Shown piece by piece: positions 26,774 through 37,892 of a stretch of DNA of 64,000 bases. This stretch comes from Actinomycetota bacterium (GTDB lineage Bacteria > Actinomycetota > Actinomycetes > Actinomycetales > Dermatophilaceae): assembly GCA_020161815.1 (NCBI GenBank), contig JAIUOP010000011.1:28305-92304 (forward strand), read 5' to 3'. The notes under the pieces are model-generated. The model was not told where the DNA came from. It saw nothing but the letters and a program-made list of their open reading frames with translations, and did not search any database. Numbering within the stretch: the first letter of the stretch is position 1; each line of letters begins with the position of its first letter. The position numbers and the translations under genes are program-made.

Positions 26774-27208
26774 TCAGCGTCGTGCGCCCGCCTTGGGTGC
26801 GACCAGCTTCACGGCCCGCCACCCGGCGTCGACCTTGAAGCTGCCGGCGGCGTGCAGGCCGGCGGTCGCCGCGGCCTCGTCGATGTCACTCGGGTCGACG
26901 ACCACCCCGTGCCCGGTGCGCGGGGTGAGGAGGAGGACGAAGCCACCCTCGGCGACCACGCTCACCGTGTCGACGAGCGCATCGGTCAGGTCACCGTCGT
27001 CGCCGCGCCACCAGAGGAGGACGGCATCGACCTCACCGGTGTAGTCCTCGTCCTCCAGGGGCCCGGCGACGCGCGCCTCGACCTGCTCGCGCAGGGCCTC
27101 GGCACAGTCGTCGTCGTAGCCGAACTCCTGCACGATCTGCTCGGCCGCGAAGCCCAGGCGGGCTACCAGGCCGGGATCGTCCACGCCCGAGGCCGGATGC
27201 GGCGTCAT
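26774..27208 (-). CDS. DUF3052 family protein
   Basis: 144 residues from the ATG at 27206-27208, which overlaps the stop of the upstream PH-domain gene (ATGA). Typical family phrases are LGFAAEQIVQEFGYDDDCAEALRE, VLLWWRGDDGDLTDALVD and VKLVAPKAG. Soluble, acidic, function unknown. It is consistently beside ahpE in Actinobacteria. Confidence 0.9.
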   Translation of the reverse strand: MTPHPASGVDDPGLVARLGFAAEQIVQEFGYDDDCAEALREQVEARVAGPLEDEDYTGEVDAVLLWWRGDDGDLTDALVDTVSVVAEGGFVLLLTPRTGHGVVVDPSDIDEAAATAGLHAAGSFKVDAGWRAVKLVAPKAGARR

Positions 27209-28914
27209 GACCGACCGTTCAGGGAGGCAGTTGTGCTCACGGATGACAGTCCACCCGAGTCGGAGGGGGTCGCGCAAGGTGTGGGTGCACCACCCCTGGC
27301 CGCGGCGGAGCGCGCCGACTCCGTGGCGAGCAGGCGCTCGGCCTGGCCGAGCGAGAGGTGCTCAACCTGCGGTGACACCGGCCCGGGCGTGGAGACGAGG
27401 TGGACGCTCGCGAGGTCGAGCGCCCGGTCGATCGGCCCCTGGTCGAGCGTCAGCGACTGGATCCGGGCGTGCGGCACCGAGACGACCCGTCGGGTCCACC
27501 GCCCCGAGCGGATGAGCAGGCCGTGGCCGGAGACGGCATACCCCCGCCGTCGCCAGCTCCAGGGGTGGAACCAGCGGGCGCTGCGCGGTGGGCCGTCCCA
27601 GCCGGGCTCGCCCCCCTCCCCGAAGGCGGCCACGGTGACGGCCGCGGGGTCCACCCGGGGGTCGAGGAGGGTGAGGACGTCGGCGGCCTGCTCGAAGGTG
27701 CCGACCGGGAGGACAACGGTCTCGTTGGTCAGGTCGTTGCCCTCGCCGTGCACGCCGGCCACGTTGACGCGGGCGCGCCACCAGCCGAAGGTCCGCCACC
27801 ACAGCGGCTGGACCAGCTCGATCGCCTGGACCCGGTGGAGCGGGACCGTGGTCGTGCGGTGGTCGGTCAGTCCGTGCAGCACGCGCACGGCCTCACCGTG
27901 GTCGGTCATCGAGAAGTTGCCGTGCTTGAGCAGCTCCTTGACCCGCCCCGAGAGCAGCGCGGCGAGCGCCGGGAGCATGGCCGGGAGGCTGCCGAGGAAT
28001 CCGGCTCGTGACCCCATGACGCTGGAGAGGGCGTAGCCGCCGCCGATCCAGGCCGCTCCACCGATGACCAGCCAGAGGACCGAGGAGTGCAGGAGGGTCG
28101 CGGCGAGCAGCCGGGCGTTGGGCACGGTGAGGACCGGGCGGCCGCTGTCCGGGGCGAGGCCGAGCAGGTCGCCCGGGAGGCGACCGGCACGCGGCGCGGC
28201 CTGGGCCTCGGCGCGGCTCGGGACCGGCGGGATCCCGCTGGCGTCCCCGGGCGGTGCCGGTATGCCGTCCGGTCCGGTCTCCGGGGTCGCCGCGGCGGGC
28301 CTCGGGGCCGGGACCGGGACGGGGAGCAACGGGCCAGGGGGTGGGACGTGCGCCGGGCCCTGCCGGGAGGAGGCGGCCGCCCGCTGGATCCGGTCGCGCA
28401 CGTCCTGGGCCCGGGCGAGCGGCAGGAAGGCGAGGGTGACATTGGAGTCCTTGCCGCCGGCGGACTGGACGACGACCTGGGCCAGGCCGAGCAGCTGCGC
28501 GAGGAGCGGCCGACCGATCTCGACGGCCTGGATGCGCTCCATCCGAACCTGCCGCTGCTCCCGGAACAACCAGCCCTTGCGGAGCTCGACATGACCGCGC
28601 GAGATCCGGAAGCGGGTGAACCGCCAGTTCAGCCAGGCCCCGCCCGCCACCGCTGCCAGGACCGCGAGGAGCAGGCCGAGCGCGATCCATGGATGGTCGA
28701 GCAGGCCCGAGAGGACGCCGTCGCCGCCGTCCTCGGGGCCACCCGGCACCCGACCGCCGGCGCTGCGCAGGACGTTGTCGACGAACTGGCTGACGAACCA
28801 GCCGACCGCCGCCACGAGGACCAGGCCCCCGCGCAGGACGAGCGAGAGCGGGGAGAGCCGCTCCCACGCCGGCGCCTCGGCCGTCGGTGCCAAGTGCTGC
28901 GGGTCCTGGCTCAC
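27205..28914 (-). CDS. Membrane protein with bacterial PH domains (YdbT-like)
   Basis: 569 residues from the GTG at 28912-28914, overlapping the upstream stop as GTGA. An N-terminal helix pair (LVLRGGLVLVAAVGWFV; WIALGLLLAVLAAV) precedes a bPH2 domain (RFRISRGHVELRKG, REQRQVRMERIQAVEIG). A Pro/Ala-rich linker and a second helix pair follow, then two further PH-like units (LHRVQAIELVQP; VSVPHARIQSLTL). This is the YdbT/YdbS pair organisation known in Bacillus and E. coli. Role poorly known, possibly membrane-stress or lantibiotic tolerance. Confidence 0.85.
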   Translation of the reverse strand: MSQDPQHLAPTAEAPAWERLSPLSLVLRGGLVLVAAVGWFVSQFVDNVLRSAGGRVPGGPEDGGDGVLSGLLDHPWIALGLLLAVLAAVAGGAWLNWRFTRFRISRGHVELRKGWLFREQRQVRMERIQAVEIGRPLLAQLLGLAQVVVQSAGGKDSNVTLAFLPLARAQDVRDRIQRAAASSRQGPAHVPPPGPLLPVPVPAPRPAAATPETGPDGIPAPPGDASGIPPVPSRAEAQAAPRAGRLPGDLLGLAPDSGRPVLTVPNARLLAATLLHSSVLWLVIGGAAWIGGGYALSSVMGSRAGFLGSLPAMLPALAALLSGRVKELLKHGNFSMTDHGEAVRVLHGLTDHRTTTVPLHRVQAIELVQPLWWRTFGWWRARVNVAGVHGEGNDLTNETVVLPVGTFEQAADVLTLLDPRVDPAAVTVAAFGEGGEPGWDGPPRSARWFHPWSWRRRGYAVSGHGLLIRSGRWTRRVVSVPHARIQSLTLDQGPIDRALDLASVHLVSTPGPVSPQVEHLSLGQAERLLATESARSAAARGGAPTPCATPSDSGGLSSVSTTASLNGRS

Positions 28915-29468
28915 AGGTCGGCCCGCTGGCTTTCGCCCCGCTCCATCAGCCGGGCCCGGAGGGCCTCGGCCTCGGCGATCGGCAGGCCGCTCAACGAGCC
29001 GCCGCTGGCCGGGCTCGCCGTGTGGAGCTGAAGGCTGGCCAGTCCGAAGGCGCGCATCAGCGGCCCGGACTGGACGTCGACGTACTGCAGCCGCGCGTAC
29101 GGCACGCTGACGAGCGTGCGCAGGAGCCGGCCCTTCCGGATCACGAGCTCCTCGTCGAGCTCGACGAAGGTGATCGCGCTCACCTGCCGGGTCACGACCC
29201 AGGCCTCGACGAGGGCGATCACGACGAAGGCGGCGACCCCGAGCCAGGCCCAGCGGGTGAAGATCACCGCCACCACGGCCGCGGCGACGATCGGGACCAG
29301 GCTCCCGGCGGCCAGCCCGAGGAGGCGGACCGTGGCCAGCTTCGAGGAGACCGTCCGCCACGGCAGGTCCCCGCCGTGCAGGGTGACCTGCTCGCCGCTG
29401 CCCCGAGGCGGCTCGGGACCGAGGTCCTCCGTCGTGCCGGTCACGCCCTGGCTGTCAGGCTCACTCAT
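28911..29468 (-). CDS. Membrane protein with PH domain (YdbS-like)
   Basis: 185 residues. Two adjacent membrane helices (LLGLAAGSLVPIVAAAVVAVIF; WLGVAAFVVIALVEAWVV) precede one bPH2 domain with ELVIRKGRLLRTLVSVPYARLQYVDVQ. First gene of the three-gene unit with the YdbT-like and DUF3052 genes, all joined by 4-bp overlaps. Divergent from fdhD with only 33 bp between the start codons. Confidence 0.87.
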   Translation of the reverse strand: MSEPDSQGVTGTTEDLGPEPPRGSGEQVTLHGGDLPWRTVSSKLATVRLLGLAAGSLVPIVAAAVVAVIFTRWAWLGVAAFVVIALVEAWVVTRQVSAITFVELDEELVIRKGRLLRTLVSVPYARLQYVDVQSGPLMRAFGLASLQLHTASPASGGSLSGLPIAEAEALRARLMERGESQRADL

Positions 29469-29501
29469 GCGCCCAGCCTTGCACGACCTATCCTCTGCGT
29501 C

Positions 29502-30329
29502 ATGGGACGGGTGACCACCCGCGTGCCTCGGGTGCGCTTCGACGCCGCCACCGGCGCCGGCACGCCGCGCCCGGACACGGTCGTCGTCGAGGAGCCGCTG
29601 GAGCTGCGGGTCGGCGCCACCGTGGTGGGCACGACGATGCGCACCCCCGGCGACGACTTCGACTTCGCCCTGGGTCACCTGCTGACCGAGAGCCTGATCC
29701 GGTCCGCCGAGGACGTCGCCGGCATGATGCACTGCACCGATGTCGACGCCTCGGGCTCCCCGACCTTCAACGTCGTCGACATCGCCCTGCGCGCCGGCGT
29801 GTCCCTGCCCCCACCGCGGGCCCGCACCGAGCAGGGCACGAGCGCGTGCGGGGTCTGCGGGTCCCGCTCGGTCGAGGACGTCCTGACGAGCAGCCCGTAT
29901 GCCGTCGGGCCCGGACCGCAGCGCCTGTCCCCTGCCGTCGTCGCGGCCCTCCCCGAGGCCCTGCGGGAGCGTCAGGCCGCCTTCGACAAGACCGGCGGCG
30001 TCCACGCCGCCGGCCTGGCGACCGCGGCCGGTGAGCTGCTCGCCGTGCGCGAGGACATCGGGCGCCACAACGCCGTCGACAAGGTCCTCGGGGCGCACGC
30101 CCGGACGCACGCCCCGCCCTTCGACGACCTCGTGCTCGTGGTCTCCGCGCGGGCCAGCTTCGAGATCCTCCAGAAGGCGGCGATGGTCGGCGTGCCGGTC
30201 GTCGTCGCGGTCGGCGCCCCGTCATCCCTCGCCGTGGGGTTGGCGGTGGAGTCCGGCATCACCCTCGTGGCCTTCGCCCGGGGAGCCAGCTTCTCGGCAT
30301 ACGCCCATCCGGAGCGCCTCGGGGAGTGA
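29502..30329 (+). CDS. fdhD: Formate dehydrogenase accessory sulfurtransferase FdhD
   Basis: 275 residues. FdhD passes sulfur from a cysteine desulfurase to the molybdenum cofactor of formate dehydrogenase. The essential pair is Cys116/Cys119 in [23 protein letters not shown] and [13 protein letters not shown] are family signatures. ATG at 29502 is 7 nt after TATCCT (29489-29494), so leaderless. No formate dehydrogenase gene lies in the window. Confidence 0.95.
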   Translation: MGRVTTRVPRVRFDAATGAGTPRPDTVVVEEPLELRVGATVVGTTMRTPGDDFDFALGHLLTESLIRSAEDVAGMMHCTDVDASGSPTFNVVDIALRAGVSLPPPRARTEQGTSACGVCGSRSVEDVLTSSPYAVGPGPQRLSPAVVAALPEALRERQAAFDKTGGVHAAGLATAAGELLAVREDIGRHNAVDKVLGAHARTHAPPFDDLVLVVSARASFEILQKAAMVGVPVVVAVGAPSSLAVGLAVESGITLVAFARGASFSAYAHPERLGE

Positions 30330-30451
30330 GGCCCTCCCCCGCTCCCGGGGCACCGCGGTGTCTCGTCCTCGGGGGTGAACGTGACGGGGGCCACCTCGGG
30401 GGAGCAAGATGGGGCACGCCCTCCACCCCCGAGTCCAGGAAAGGACAGGAC

Positions 30452-33235
30452 GTGGCCTACCGCGAAGACGCCAGCCCGATCCTCAACGGCATTCCCTCCC
30501 ACCTGCCGGACATCGACCCGGCCGAGACGCAGGAGTGGCTCGAGAGCCTCGACGCCGTCATCGACGGGCCGGGCCGCACGCGGGCCCGCTACCTCATGCT
30601 GCGCCTGCTGGAGCGGGCGCGGGAGATGCAGGTCGGGGTGCCCTCGCTGACGACGACCGACTACATCAACACCATCGACCCCGAGCACGAGCCGTGGTAC
30701 CCCGGCGACGAGGCGGCCGAGCGCCGTTTCCGCGCCTACCTGCGCTGGAACGCCGCCATGATCGTGCACCGCGCCCAGCGCCCGGGCATCGGCGTCGGCG
30801 GCCACATCAGCAGCTACGCCTCCGCGGCCACGCTCTACGAAGTGGGGATGAACCACTTCTTCCGGGGCAAGGACCACCCCGGCGGCGGCGACCACGTCTT
30901 CTTCCAGGGCCACGCCTCCCCCGGCATGTACGCCCGCGCCTTCCTCGAGGGCCGGATCAGCAGCGAGCGCCTCGACGGCTTCCGCCAGGAGCACAGCCAC
31001 GTCGTCGACGGCAAGCCGCTGGCGCTGCCGTCCTACCCGCACCCGCGCCTGATGTCGGACTTCTGGGAGTTCCCGACGGTCTCGATGGGCATCGGGCCGA
31101 TGAACGCGATCTACCAGGCGCAGTTCGACAAGTACCTCCACAACCGGGGCATCAAGGACACCAGCCAGCAGCACACCTGGGCCTTCCTCGGTGACGGCGA
31201 GATGGACGAGGTCGAGAGCCGCGGTGCCCTGCAGTGGGCCGCCGGCGAGGAGCTCGACAACCTCACCTTCGTCGTCAACTGCAACCTCCAGCGCCTCGAC
31301 GGACCGGTGCGCGGCAACGGCAAGATCGTCCAGGAGCTCGAGGCCTACTTCCGCGGCGCCGGCTGGAACGTGATCAAGGTCGTGTGGGGTCGCGGCTGGG
31401 ACCCGCTGCTCGCCGCCGACGGTGACGGCGCCCTCGTGCACCTGATGAACTCCACGAGCGACGGCGACTACCAGACCTTCCGCGCCAACGACGGCAAGTA
31501 CGTCCGGGACTTCTTCTTCGGCCGTGACCCGCGCACGCGCAAGATGGTCGAGAAGTGGTCCGACGACGACATCTGGTGGAAGCTCAAGCGTGGCGGGCAC
31601 GACTACCACAAGGTCTACGCGGCCTACAAGGCGGCGACCGAGCACACCGGCCAGCCCACGGTCATCCTCGCCAAGACGATCAAGGGCTACGGCCTGGGCG
31701 CGAGCTTCGCCGGTCGCAACGCGACCCACCAGATGAAGAAGCTGACGCTGGCCGACCTCAAGACCTTCCGCGACAGCCTGAAGATCCCGATCTCGGACGA
31801 GGTCCTCGAGAACGACCCCTACCTTCCGCCCTACTACAACCCGGGTCCGCAGGACGAGGCGGTCGCCTACGCGCTCGAGCGCCGGTCCAAGCTCGGCGGT
31901 GGCGTCCCCAGCCGCAACACGACGCACATCCCGCTGCACCTGCCCGACGACAGCGCCTACGCGCAGGTCAAGAAGGGCTCGGGCAAGCAGAACGTCGCGA
32001 CGACGATGGCCTTCGTGCGCCTGCTCAAGGACCTCATGCGCGACAAGGAGTTCGGCCCCCGCATCGTGCCGATCATCCCGGACGAGGCCCGCACCTTCGG
32101 GATGGACTCGTTCTTCCCGACGATCAAGATCTACAACCCGCACGGGCAGCGCTACACCTCGGTCGACGCGGACCTGATGCTCGCCTACAAGGAGTCCGCG
32201 CAGGGGCAGATCCTCCACCTCGGCATCAACGAGGCCGGCTCGACGGCGGCGTTCACGGCCGTCGGCACGTCGTACTCGACGCACAAGACCCCGATGATCC
32301 CGATCTACGTCTTCTACTCGATGTTCGGCTTCCAGCGGACGGCGGACTCGATCTGGGCGGCGGCCGACCAGATGACGCGCGGCTTCCTCATCGGGGCCAC
32401 GGCCGGTCGCACCACGCTGACCGGTGAGGGCCTGCAGCACGCGGACGGCCACAGCCACCTGCTCGCGGCGACCAACCCGGCGGTGCGGGCCTACGACCCG
32501 GCGTTCTCCTACGAGATCGCGCACATCATGCAGGACGGCCTGCATCGGATGTACGGCGGCAGCGAGGACCTCACCGACGACGAGCGCAACGTCATCTACT
32601 ACCTCACGGTCTACAACGAGCCGATGCCCCAGCCGGCGGAGCCCGAGAACGTCGACCGCGAGGGCATCCTGCGCGGCATGTACCTCTACGCCTCGGCGAT
32701 CATGGACGGCCTCCCGGAGGACGCCCCGCGCGTCCAGTTGCTCGCCTCCGGTGTCGGTGTGCCGTGGGCGCTCGAGGCCCAGGAGCTGCTCAAGCAGGAC
32801 TGGGGCGTGGCCGCCGACGTCTGGTCGGTGACGTCGTGGAACGAGCTGCGCCGCGACGGCCTGGCCTGCGACAAGGAGGCCTACCTCCACCCGGAGCGCG
32901 AGGCGCGTGTGCCGTGGGTGACGCAGAAGCTCACGGGCACCCAGGGCCCGGTCGTCGCCGTGTCCGACTGGATGCGCGCGGTGCAGGACCAGATCCGCGA
33001 GTGGGTGCCCGGGGACTTCGGCTCGCTCGGTGCCGACGGCTTCGGCTTCTCCGACACCCGCCCGGCGGCCCGTCGCTACTTCCACATCGACGGCCCGTCG
33101 ATGGCGGCCAAGGCCCTGCAGATGCTCGCCGCGCAGGGCTCGGTTCCGGCCGACAGCCTCGCCAAGGCGATCGAGAAGTACAAGCTGCACGACATCACCG
33201 CCGGCACCTCCGGCAACGCGGGCGGCGACGCCTGA
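30452..33235 (+). CDS. aceE: Pyruvate dehydrogenase E1 component, homodimeric type AceE
   Basis: 927 residues, GTG start at 30452 with AGGACAGGA before it. It decarboxylates pyruvate with thiamine diphosphate and feeds acetyl groups to the lipoyl E2. The ThDP site is [17 protein letters not shown] ending in [12 protein letters not shown], and [19 protein letters not shown] and [10 protein letters not shown] are family signatures. Alone here as in most Actinobacteria. It ends at an octamer hairpin. Confidence 0.97.
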   Translation: MAYREDASPILNGIPSHLPDIDPAETQEWLESLDAVIDGPGRTRARYLMLRLLERAREMQVGVPSLTTTDYINTIDPEHEPWYPGDEAAERRFRAYLRWNAAMIVHRAQRPGIGVGGHISSYASAATLYEVGMNHFFRGKDHPGGGDHVFFQGHASPGMYARAFLEGRISSERLDGFRQEHSHVVDGKPLALPSYPHPRLMSDFWEFPTVSMGIGPMNAIYQAQFDKYLHNRGIKDTSQQHTWAFLGDGEMDEVESRGALQWAAGEELDNLTFVVNCNLQRLDGPVRGNGKIVQELEAYFRGAGWNVIKVVWGRGWDPLLAADGDGALVHLMNSTSDGDYQTFRANDGKYVRDFFFGRDPRTRKMVEKWSDDDIWWKLKRGGHDYHKVYAAYKAATEHTGQPTVILAKTIKGYGLGASFAGRNATHQMKKLTLADLKTFRDSLKIPISDEVLENDPYLPPYYNPGPQDEAVAYALERRSKLGGGVPSRNTTHIPLHLPDDSAYAQVKKGSGKQNVATTMAFVRLLKDLMRDKEFGPRIVPIIPDEARTFGMDSFFPTIKIYNPHGQRYTSVDADLMLAYKESAQGQILHLGINEAGSTAAFTAVGTSYSTHKTPMIPIYVFYSMFGFQRTADSIWAAADQMTRGFLIGATAGRTTLTGEGLQHADGHSHLLAATNPAVRAYDPAFSYEIAHIMQDGLHRMYGGSEDLTDDERNVIYYLTVYNEPMPQPAEPENVDREGILRGMYLYASAIMDGLPEDAPRVQLLASGVGVPWALEAQELLKQDWGVAADVWSVTSWNELRRDGLACDKEAYLHPEREARVPWVTQKLTGTQGPVVAVSDWMRAVQDQIREWVPGDFGSLGADGFGFSDTRPAARRYFHIDGPSMAAKALQMLAAQGSVPADSLAKAIEKYKLHDITAGTSGNAGGDA

Positions 33236-33262
33236 GCCTCCTCCCTCAGCGGTGAGTTCCTC

Positions 33263-33302
33263 GTATGCCGCGCGCTCCCCTCTCGGTGAGCGCGCGGCAT
33301 AC
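33263..33302 (+). terminator. Terminator of aceE formed by an inverted octamer pair
   Basis: GTATGCCGCGCGCTC and its exact complement are separated by ~10 nt (ccctctcggt). The outer 8 bp of each arm is the dispersed octamer. It lies 27 bp after the aceE stop. Confidence 0.75.
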
Positions 33303-33373
33303 GGCGTTGTGGCGGTTGCGGGTTCCAGGCAGGTCGAGGCGAGCCGTCGCGCCAGGAGGCGATGGCTTTCCCT

Positions 33374-33409
33374 GTGACTGAACCGGGGTCATGGTCCCGG
33401 TTCACTCAC
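33374..33409. repeat. 36-bp palindromic repeat, copy 1
   Basis: Arms GTGACTGAACCGGG and CCCGGTTCACTCAC around GTCATGGT, with one mismatch in the right arm. It lies 79 bp upstream of vapB. The other three copies flank the AbiEi-like gene at 51.5-52.6 kb. Confidence 0.85.
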
Positions 33410-33471
33410 ACCCTGACCGAAGCAGGGACTGGCGACGTTGCTCACCCACCCACCAACGTCTGCCCGGCAAG

Positions 33472-33490
33472 TTGTGTATCTTTTGTGTAT
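33472..33490 (+). promoter_or_regulatory. vapB promoter/operator with two TTGTGTAT direct repeats
   Basis: TTGTGTAT at 33472-33479 and 33483-33490 are 11 bp apart, one helical turn. They overlap a TATCTT -10 box (33477-33482) placed 6 nt before the vapB ATG. Ribbon-helix-helix antitoxins usually repress their own promoter through such paired sites. Confidence 0.5.
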
Positions 33491-33713
33491 GGCTCGCGTC
33501 AACGTCTCCATCCCCGATGAGGTCATCGAGCGCGCCCGTGCGGCCAAGCTCAATGTCTCGGCCCTCGCCACTTCGGCGCTCGAGGAGGCTCTCGAGCGGC
33601 AGGTGAAGATCGAGATGGCCAAGGACTATCTCGCCGAACTCGAGGCGGAACTCGGGCCGATCAGCGAGTCGGAGCGAGCGGAAGCCGTGGCCATCCTGGA
33701 TCGCGTTTCATGA
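33489..33713 (+). CDS. Ribbon-helix-helix antitoxin (VapB/CcdA-like)
   Basis: 74 residues (MARVNVSIPDEVIERARA). The N-terminal strand RVNVSIPDEV plus two helices is the RHH DNA-binding fold. The acidic C-terminal part (KDYLAELEAELGPIS) should wrap the toxin. Its stop overlaps the toxin ATG (ATGA at 33710-33713). The sequence is visibly less G+C-rich than neighbours, which suggests acquisition. Confidence 0.88.
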   Translation: MARVNVSIPDEVIERARAAKLNVSALATSALEEALERQVKIEMAKDYLAELEAELGPISESERAEAVAILDRVS

Positions 33714-34150
33714 CTCACGTCCTGGACTCCGGAGGGCTGTCCGCACTGGCGGCCAAGAGGGCTTTGATTGCTGAACTGATCAACCGTGAGCAGTTTCCCC
33801 CTGAGATCCCCAGCGTGGCGCTGGTGGAGTGCCTGACCGGCGATCACCGACAAGACCACGCCACGAATCGTGTTCTGGCCCTGTGCATGGTCCGAGAGGT
33901 CGATGCCCCGCTGGCGCGGCGCGCGGCCCGACTCAGAGGGGGCACCGGGCGGGCGGGCGAGATCTCCGCGGCCGATGCCGTCGTCGTCGCCCTCGCCGAA
34001 ACAGTGGCCGATGCGGTGATCCTGACGAGCGACCCGATGGACCTGTCAGACCTGGCCACCCAGAGCGAACACCGCATCCGCATCGTCCACACCGGGTCGG
34101 GGCGTCAGGGTCGACGCGTCCAGCGGCACAGCCCTTGCGCCAGTTTGTGA
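33710..34150 (+). CDS. vapC: PIN-domain ribonuclease toxin VapC
   Basis: 146 residues. The four acidic residues of the PIN active site are visible: Asp6 (VLDSGGL), Glu40 (LVECLTG), Asp89 (SAADAVVVAL) and Asp108 (LTSDPMD). VapC toxins cleave tRNA or rRNA when not bound by antitoxin. Codon use is less biased than in flanking genes, and aceE and fasR, adjacent in M. tuberculosis, are separated here by this module and argG. Confidence 0.9.
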   Translation: MTHVLDSGGLSALAAKRALIAELINREQFPPEIPSVALVECLTGDHRQDHATNRVLALCMVREVDAPLARRAARLRGGTGRAGEISAADAVVVALAETVADAVILTSDPMDLSDLATQSEHRIRIVHTGSGRQGRRVQRHSPCASL

Positions 34151-35611
<1,461 letters not shown>

Positions 35612-35617
35612 GGTTGT

Positions 35618-35652
35618 GGACGGCATACAAATAGGCTTTCCGTATGCCGTCC
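35618..35652. repeat. Inverted octamer pair between argG and fasR
   Basis: GGACGGCATAC (35618-35628) and GTATGCCGTCC (35642-35652) are perfect 11-bp arms. The right arm contains the fasR start codon (ATG at 35644). The hairpin could end argG transcripts and also affect fasR initiation. Confidence 0.75.
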
Positions 35653-36843
35653 GCTCGCCTTCGCCCCTCGGCCGCCACTCGGCGGGCCATCACCGCGGCG
35701 TCCGGCGACCTGGGGGCCAAAGCCGTTGCGCGGCTGGAGTCCAGCCACGCCTGGTTCCGGGCCATGCCGCCGGACGAGAGCTCGTGGGTGGGCCTGGTCG
35801 CGCGCAGCGGCATCACCGGCTTCGTCGAGTGGCTCGGGCACGAGGGTGCGGGCCTTGATGTCACCGCCGATGTCTTCGGCACGGCGCCGCGGGAGCTGAC
35901 CCGCTCGATCAGCCTGGCCCAGACCCTCGACCTCATCCGCACCGTCGTCGACGTCGTCGAGGAGGAGGTCGTCGCGCTGGCGCCGGGGCCCGAGCAGGCG
36001 GTGGTTCGCGAGTCGGTGCTCCGCTACAGCCGCGAGGTCGCCTTTGGCGCGGCGCAGGTCTATGCCCAGGCGGCGGAGGCGCGCGGCGCCTGGGATGCGC
36101 GCCTGGAGTCGGTGGTCGTCGATGCCGTCCTCCGTGGCGAGGCCGACCACGCCATGCACTCGAGGGCCGCCGCGCTCGGCTGGGGGTCGGTGCAGGACGT
36201 GGCCGTCATCGTCGGACCCACGCCTTCGGCCGACACCCAGCGCGTCATCGCCGAGGTGCACCGACAGGCTCGTCGCAGCGGGCGTCCCGCGTTGGCCGCC
36301 GTGCAGGGAACGCGCGTCGTGGTGATCCTCGGCGCGGTCGCCGACCCGCTGGCTGCGAGCGAGGACCTGCTGCCCGCGTTTGCCGAGGGGGCGGTCGTGG
36401 TGGGGCCCCGCGTGCCGCACCTGTTCGCGGCCGGTCGGAGTGCGCGTGCCGCCCAGTCGGGGTATGCCGCGGTGGCCGCCCACCCCGGCGAGAACCGTCC
36501 CGTCCTCGCCGACGACCTGCTCGCCGAGAGGGCGCTCATCGGCGACGGTCCGGCGCGCAATGCCCTCGTCAGCAGGATCTACCGGCCGCTGCTCGACTCC
36601 CCCCACCTGCTCGAGACGGCGACGGCCTGGCTCGAGGGCGGGCAGGGCGTCGAGGGCACCGGCCGGGCGCTCTTCGTGCACGCGAACACGGTGCGCTACC
36701 GCCTGGCCGCCATCACGCGCCTGCTCGACCTGGACCTCAGCGACCCCCACGACGCCTTCACGGTGCGTCTGGCCCTCGCGTACGGCCGCCTGGGCACCAA
36801 TGCCACCAGCGCCTCCAGCGGGACCCGCCCGTCCCAGACGTGA
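35644..36843 (+). CDS. fasR: PucR/CdaR-type regulator of fatty acid synthesis (FasR-like)
   Basis: 399 residues. The C-terminal helix-turn-helix (LFVHANTVRYRLAAITRLLDLDLSDPHDAFTVRLALA) is the PucR/CdaR type. The N-terminal half is a GGDEF-like/regulatory region without known catalytic residues. The orthologue directly before fabD in Streptomyces (FasR) activates fabD-fabH-acpP-fabF; in M. tuberculosis the equivalent gene is Rv2242. Function is assigned by this conserved position. Confidence 0.85.
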   Translation: MPSARLRPSAATRRAITAASGDLGAKAVARLESSHAWFRAMPPDESSWVGLVARSGITGFVEWLGHEGAGLDVTADVFGTAPRELTRSISLAQTLDLIRTVVDVVEEEVVALAPGPEQAVVRESVLRYSREVAFGAAQVYAQAAEARGAWDARLESVVVDAVLRGEADHAMHSRAAALGWGSVQDVAVIVGPTPSADTQRVIAEVHRQARRSGRPALAAVQGTRVVVILGAVADPLAASEDLLPAFAEGAVVVGPRVPHLFAAGRSARAAQSGYAAVAAHPGENRPVLADDLLAERALIGDGPARNALVSRIYRPLLDSPHLLETATAWLEGGQGVEGTGRALFVHANTVRYRLAAITRLLDLDLSDPHDAFTVRLALAYGRLGTNATSASSGTRPSQT

Positions 36844-36875
36844 CGTCGGCCGAGTCGACGGGAGGCTGCACGCGG

Positions 36876-36895
36876 TTTGTGGGAACCCTCCAAAA
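36876..36895 (+). promoter_or_regulatory. Imperfect palindrome before fabD, candidate FasR site
   Basis: TTTGTGGG-AAC-CCTCCAAAA is an imperfect inverted repeat about 65 bp upstream of fabD, within a 116-bp fasR-fabD gap otherwise G/C-rich. FasR would be expected to bind here to activate the operon. Confidence 0.4.
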
Positions 36896-36959
36896 CGAGG
36901 GAGGGAGATTGGTGCGGGTCCAGCGCGACAGATGATCACGAAAGCGTCACGATGGATTC

Positions 36960-37892
36960 GTGCTTGCGATCGTCTGCCCCGGACAGGGCTCCCAGACCCC
37001 CGGCTTCCTCGACCCCTGGCTCGAGCTGCCGGGCCTGCGCGACCTGCTCGAGGCCCTCTCCGATGCGGCGTCGACGGATTTGGTCACCCACGGCAGGGTC
37101 AGCGACGAGGACACCATCAAGGACACCGCCGTCGCGCAGCCGCTGCTCGTCGGGGCCGGCATCGTCTCGCTCGTGGCCCTCTTCGGCCAGGGTGACGACG
37201 CCGGTCGGCTCGGCGGCGCCAAGGTCGTCTCGGGCCACTCCGTCGGTGAGTACACCGCCGCCGCGGCGGCGGGGGTGCTGTCCTACCGCGACGCGATGAC
37301 GCTGGTGGCGCTGCGGGGGCGCGCGATGGCTGAGGCCAGTGCGGTCACGCCCACCGGCATGAGCGCGGTCCTGGGCGGAGACCCCGACGAGGTGCTCGCC
37401 GCGATCGGGGCCGCCGGGCTCACTCCGGCCAACAACAACGGCGCCGGGCAGATCGTCGCGGCGGGCACGCTGGAGCAGCTCGCGGCCTTCGGCGCAGAGC
37501 CGCCCGCGCGGGCCCGCGTCATTCCCCTCAAGGTGGCCGGCGCCTTCCACACCGCGCACATGGCGCCCGCCGTCGACACCCTCCGGGCCGCCGCGGCCAC
37601 GCTGACCCCCCAGGACCCCAACGTCTTCGTCGCCTCCAACAAGGACGGCGAGATCGTCACCGACGGCACCGAGGTGCTCTCGCGCCTGGTCAGCCAGGTG
37701 AGCAACCCCGTGCGCTGGGACCTGGTCATGGAGCGCTTCGCGGCCCTGGGCGTGACCGGCCTGATCGAGCTGCCGCCGGCGGGCACCCTCGTGGGCCTGG
37801 CCAAGCGCGGCCTCAAGGGCGTGCAGACGCTCGCCCTGAAGACCCCGGACGACCTCGAGGCCGCCCGCACGATGATCGAGGAGCACGCATGA
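36960..37892 (+). CDS. fabD: Malonyl-CoA:ACP transacylase FabD
   Basis: 310 residues, GTG start. It loads malonate onto ACP for type II fatty acid synthesis. The entry motif is CPGQGSQ (6-12), the nucleophile Ser94 is in GHSVGEYT, and the catalytic His is in VAGAFHTAHMAP. The stop overlaps the fabH ATG (ATGA). Confidence 0.95.
   Translation: MLAIVCPGQGSQTPGFLDPWLELPGLRDLLEALSDAASTDLVTHGRVSDEDTIKDTAVAQPLLVGAGIVSLVALFGQGDDAGRLGGAKVVSGHSVGEYTAAAAAGVLSYRDAMTLVALRGRAMAEASAVTPTGMSAVLGGDPDEVLAAIGAAGLTPANNNGAGQIVAAGTLEQLAAFGAEPPARARVIPLKVAGAFHTAHMAPAVDTLRAAAATLTPQDPNVFVASNKDGEIVTDGTEVLSRLVSQVSNPVRWDLVMERFAALGVTGLIELPPAGTLVGLAKRGLKGVQTLALKTPDDLEAARTMIEEHA

Noticed and set aside
29972..33190. 1072-codon leftward open frame opposite aceE
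   Set aside because: Composition is Val/Arg/Gly/Ala/Leu repeats typical of the antisense of a high-G+C gene; no domain is recognisable and aceE is unmistakable on the other strand.
33374..33409. 36-bp palindrome as a rho-independent terminator of aceE
   Set aside because: aceE already has a hairpin at 33263-33302, there is no T-run, and other copies are found upstream of a gene.
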